Positions 16,182 through 16,556 of a stretch of 16,556 nt of DNA are shown piece after piece. Location of the stretch: contig MVAA01000093.1 in the NCBI GenBank assembly GCA_003266105.1, forward strand, positions 32,260 through 48,815, written 5' to 3'. The notes under the pieces were generated by a model. The model was not told where the DNA came from. It saw only the letters and a program-made list of their open reading frames with translations, and did no database searches. Both the position numbers and the translations under genes were made by a program. This DNA is from Methanosphaera sp. rholeuAM6. Lineage in GTDB: Archaea; Methanobacteriota; Methanobacteria; Methanobacteriales; Methanobacteriaceae. Within the stretch, counting starts at the first letter, position 1. Every line of letters begins with the position of its first letter.

Positions 16182-16187
16182 CCACCT
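16182..16187 (-). promoter_or_regulatory. Ribosome-binding site deciding the GTG start of the giant gene
   Basis: AGGTGG on the minus strand lies 5 nt before the GTG at 16176. An ATG at 16180-16178 is only 1 nt from this site and its frame ends after four codons, so the GTG, which gives a complete signal peptide, is preferred. Confidence 0.65.
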
Positions 16188-16212
16188 GCATATTTAATTT
16201 TTAATTGTTATA

Positions 16213-16231
16213 ATTAATCATTATGATTAAT
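16213..16231. promoter_or_regulatory. 19-bp palindrome upstream of the giant gene
   Basis: ATTAATCA-TTA-TGATTAAT has perfect 8-bp arms and a 3-bp centre, 37-55 bp before the GTG start. Its position suits an operator or a leader element. An all-but-AT sequence weakens the case, since such palindromes arise by chance more often here. Confidence 0.3.
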
Positions 16232-16303
16232 ACTATTAGTTATTTACAATGTTATTGATATAATTAATCCAAGTAAAACAATCAGTAAAATTAATAGAAT
16301 TAT

Positions 16304-16322
16304 CCGGTAAACATAAAACCGG
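16304..16322. promoter_or_regulatory. CCGGT / ACCGG inverted repeat in the leader
   Basis: CCGGT (16304-16308) and ACCGG (16318-16322) flank a 9-nt A-rich loop, about 130 nt upstream of the giant gene. It stands out as a GC-rich pair inside AT-rich spacer. It could be a protein-binding site or a small hairpin in a long leader. Confidence 0.25.
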
Positions 16323-16430
16323 TTGAAAATTAATCAAAACGCTTCAATAAGCAATATGATATTATCACTAATATAATACGAGTTGAAAAAAAATTGTTGA
16401 TAAAAAAAAGAATGAAAATATGTTAAAAAG

Positions 16431-16460
16431 AGGATAACCTATAAAAATAGGATAAATCCT
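16431..16460 (-). terminator. Imperfect hairpin plus T-rich tract ending the right-edge gene
   Basis: AGGAT/ATCCT (16431-16435 with 16456-16460) and CCTAT/ATAGG (16438-16442 with 16447-16451) form two stacked 5-bp stems separated by a 2/4-nt internal loop. On the minus strand it lies 42 nt after the stop at 16503-16505 and is followed by T-rich sequence (TTTTT, then eight T). The arrangement parallels the gene end of the giant gene. Confidence 0.5.
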
Positions 16461-16502
16461 CCCCATTAACTCCGCTGACAATCATCAGATACTGTCATCC
16501 TA

Positions 16503-16556
16503 TTATACGACGTTGAATTTAACGGTTGTTGTGTAAGAGTTATAGTTGGCGCTTCC
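16503..16556 (-). CDS. C-terminal end of a second adhesin-like protein, cut by window edge
   Basis: The minus strand from 16556 encodes GSANYNSYTTTVKFNVV followed by TAA (16505-16503). This matches the last residues of the giant protein (GSGNYNAYTTTTKFIVV) at 13 of 17 positions and ends at the same point relative to the module. It is thus the end of an Ig-like module of the same class, on the same strand and upstream of the giant gene. Only 17 codons are visible, so the length and the rest of the domain content are unknown. Confidence 0.8.
   Translation of the reverse strand, partial: GSANYNSYTTTVKFNVV

Larger units (their letters stand above)
16177..16502. other. Intergenic leader/spacer between two adhesin-like genes
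   Basis: This 326-bp gap holds no ORF of note. From the giant gene upstream it contains the ribosome-binding site, a 19-bp palindrome (16213-16231), an 11-bp direct repeat TATAATTAATC (16209-16219 and 16259-16269, 50 bp apart), a GC-rich 5-bp inverted repeat (16304-16322) and the gene-end hairpin of the next gene (16431-16460). No unambiguous TATA box can be picked out of the AT-rich background. Confidence 0.55.

Overview
This is an AT-rich archaeal window, most consistent with the Methanobacteriaceae and probably a Methanosphaera- or Methanobrevibacter-like gut methanogen. The pointers are a giant Asn/Thr-rich secreted adhesin-like protein made of Ig-like repeats, a DUF4013-type membrane protein, GGTGAT/AGGTGG ribosome-binding sites, TATA-like boxes, and oligo-T gene ends. 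The genus is an inference from protein style; no rRNA or other marker is present.

Layout. Positions 1-1003 are gene-poor. They hold two weak small hydrophobic ORFs on the minus strand, a small GC-richer block (451-534) that can fold into three successive hairpins ending in a T run, and AT-rich spacer. A DUF4013-like multi-pass membrane protein lies at 1004-1753 (-). It diverges from two plus-strand genes, a class I SAM methyltransferase (2034-2630) and a SAP-domain protein (2696-3259). Converging on these is a likely two-gene minus-strand operon: a membrane-anchored protein of unknown function (4754-5239), then a double-ACT / metallo-beta-lactamase-fold fusion (3306-4730). A small secreted protein (5512-5964, +) follows.

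The right 60% of the window is one gene, 6154-16176 (-), coding for a 3,340-residue secreted protein. I count about 34 Ig-like modules of 90-100 residues in a hierarchical order: one N-terminal module; three rounds of a six-module super-repeat (rounds 1 and 3 each with one extra duplicated module); eight single modules containing a duplicated two-module block; and five almost identical 95-residue modules at the C terminus. No membrane anchor, sortase motif or recognised pseudomurein-binding repeat is visible. The terminal modules are basic while the super-repeat region is acidic. The right edge (16503-16556, -) holds the last 17 codons of a second gene whose C terminus resembles that of the giant protein, so this is a tandem array of such genes.

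The most unusual features are the nested repeat architecture with patches of exact nucleotide identity, the charge-polarised protein with a shared C-terminal module, the hairpin/oligo-T gene ends around it, the ACT-ACT-MBL fusion, and the candidate structured RNA near the left edge. I see no tRNA, rRNA, CRISPR array or insertion sequence.
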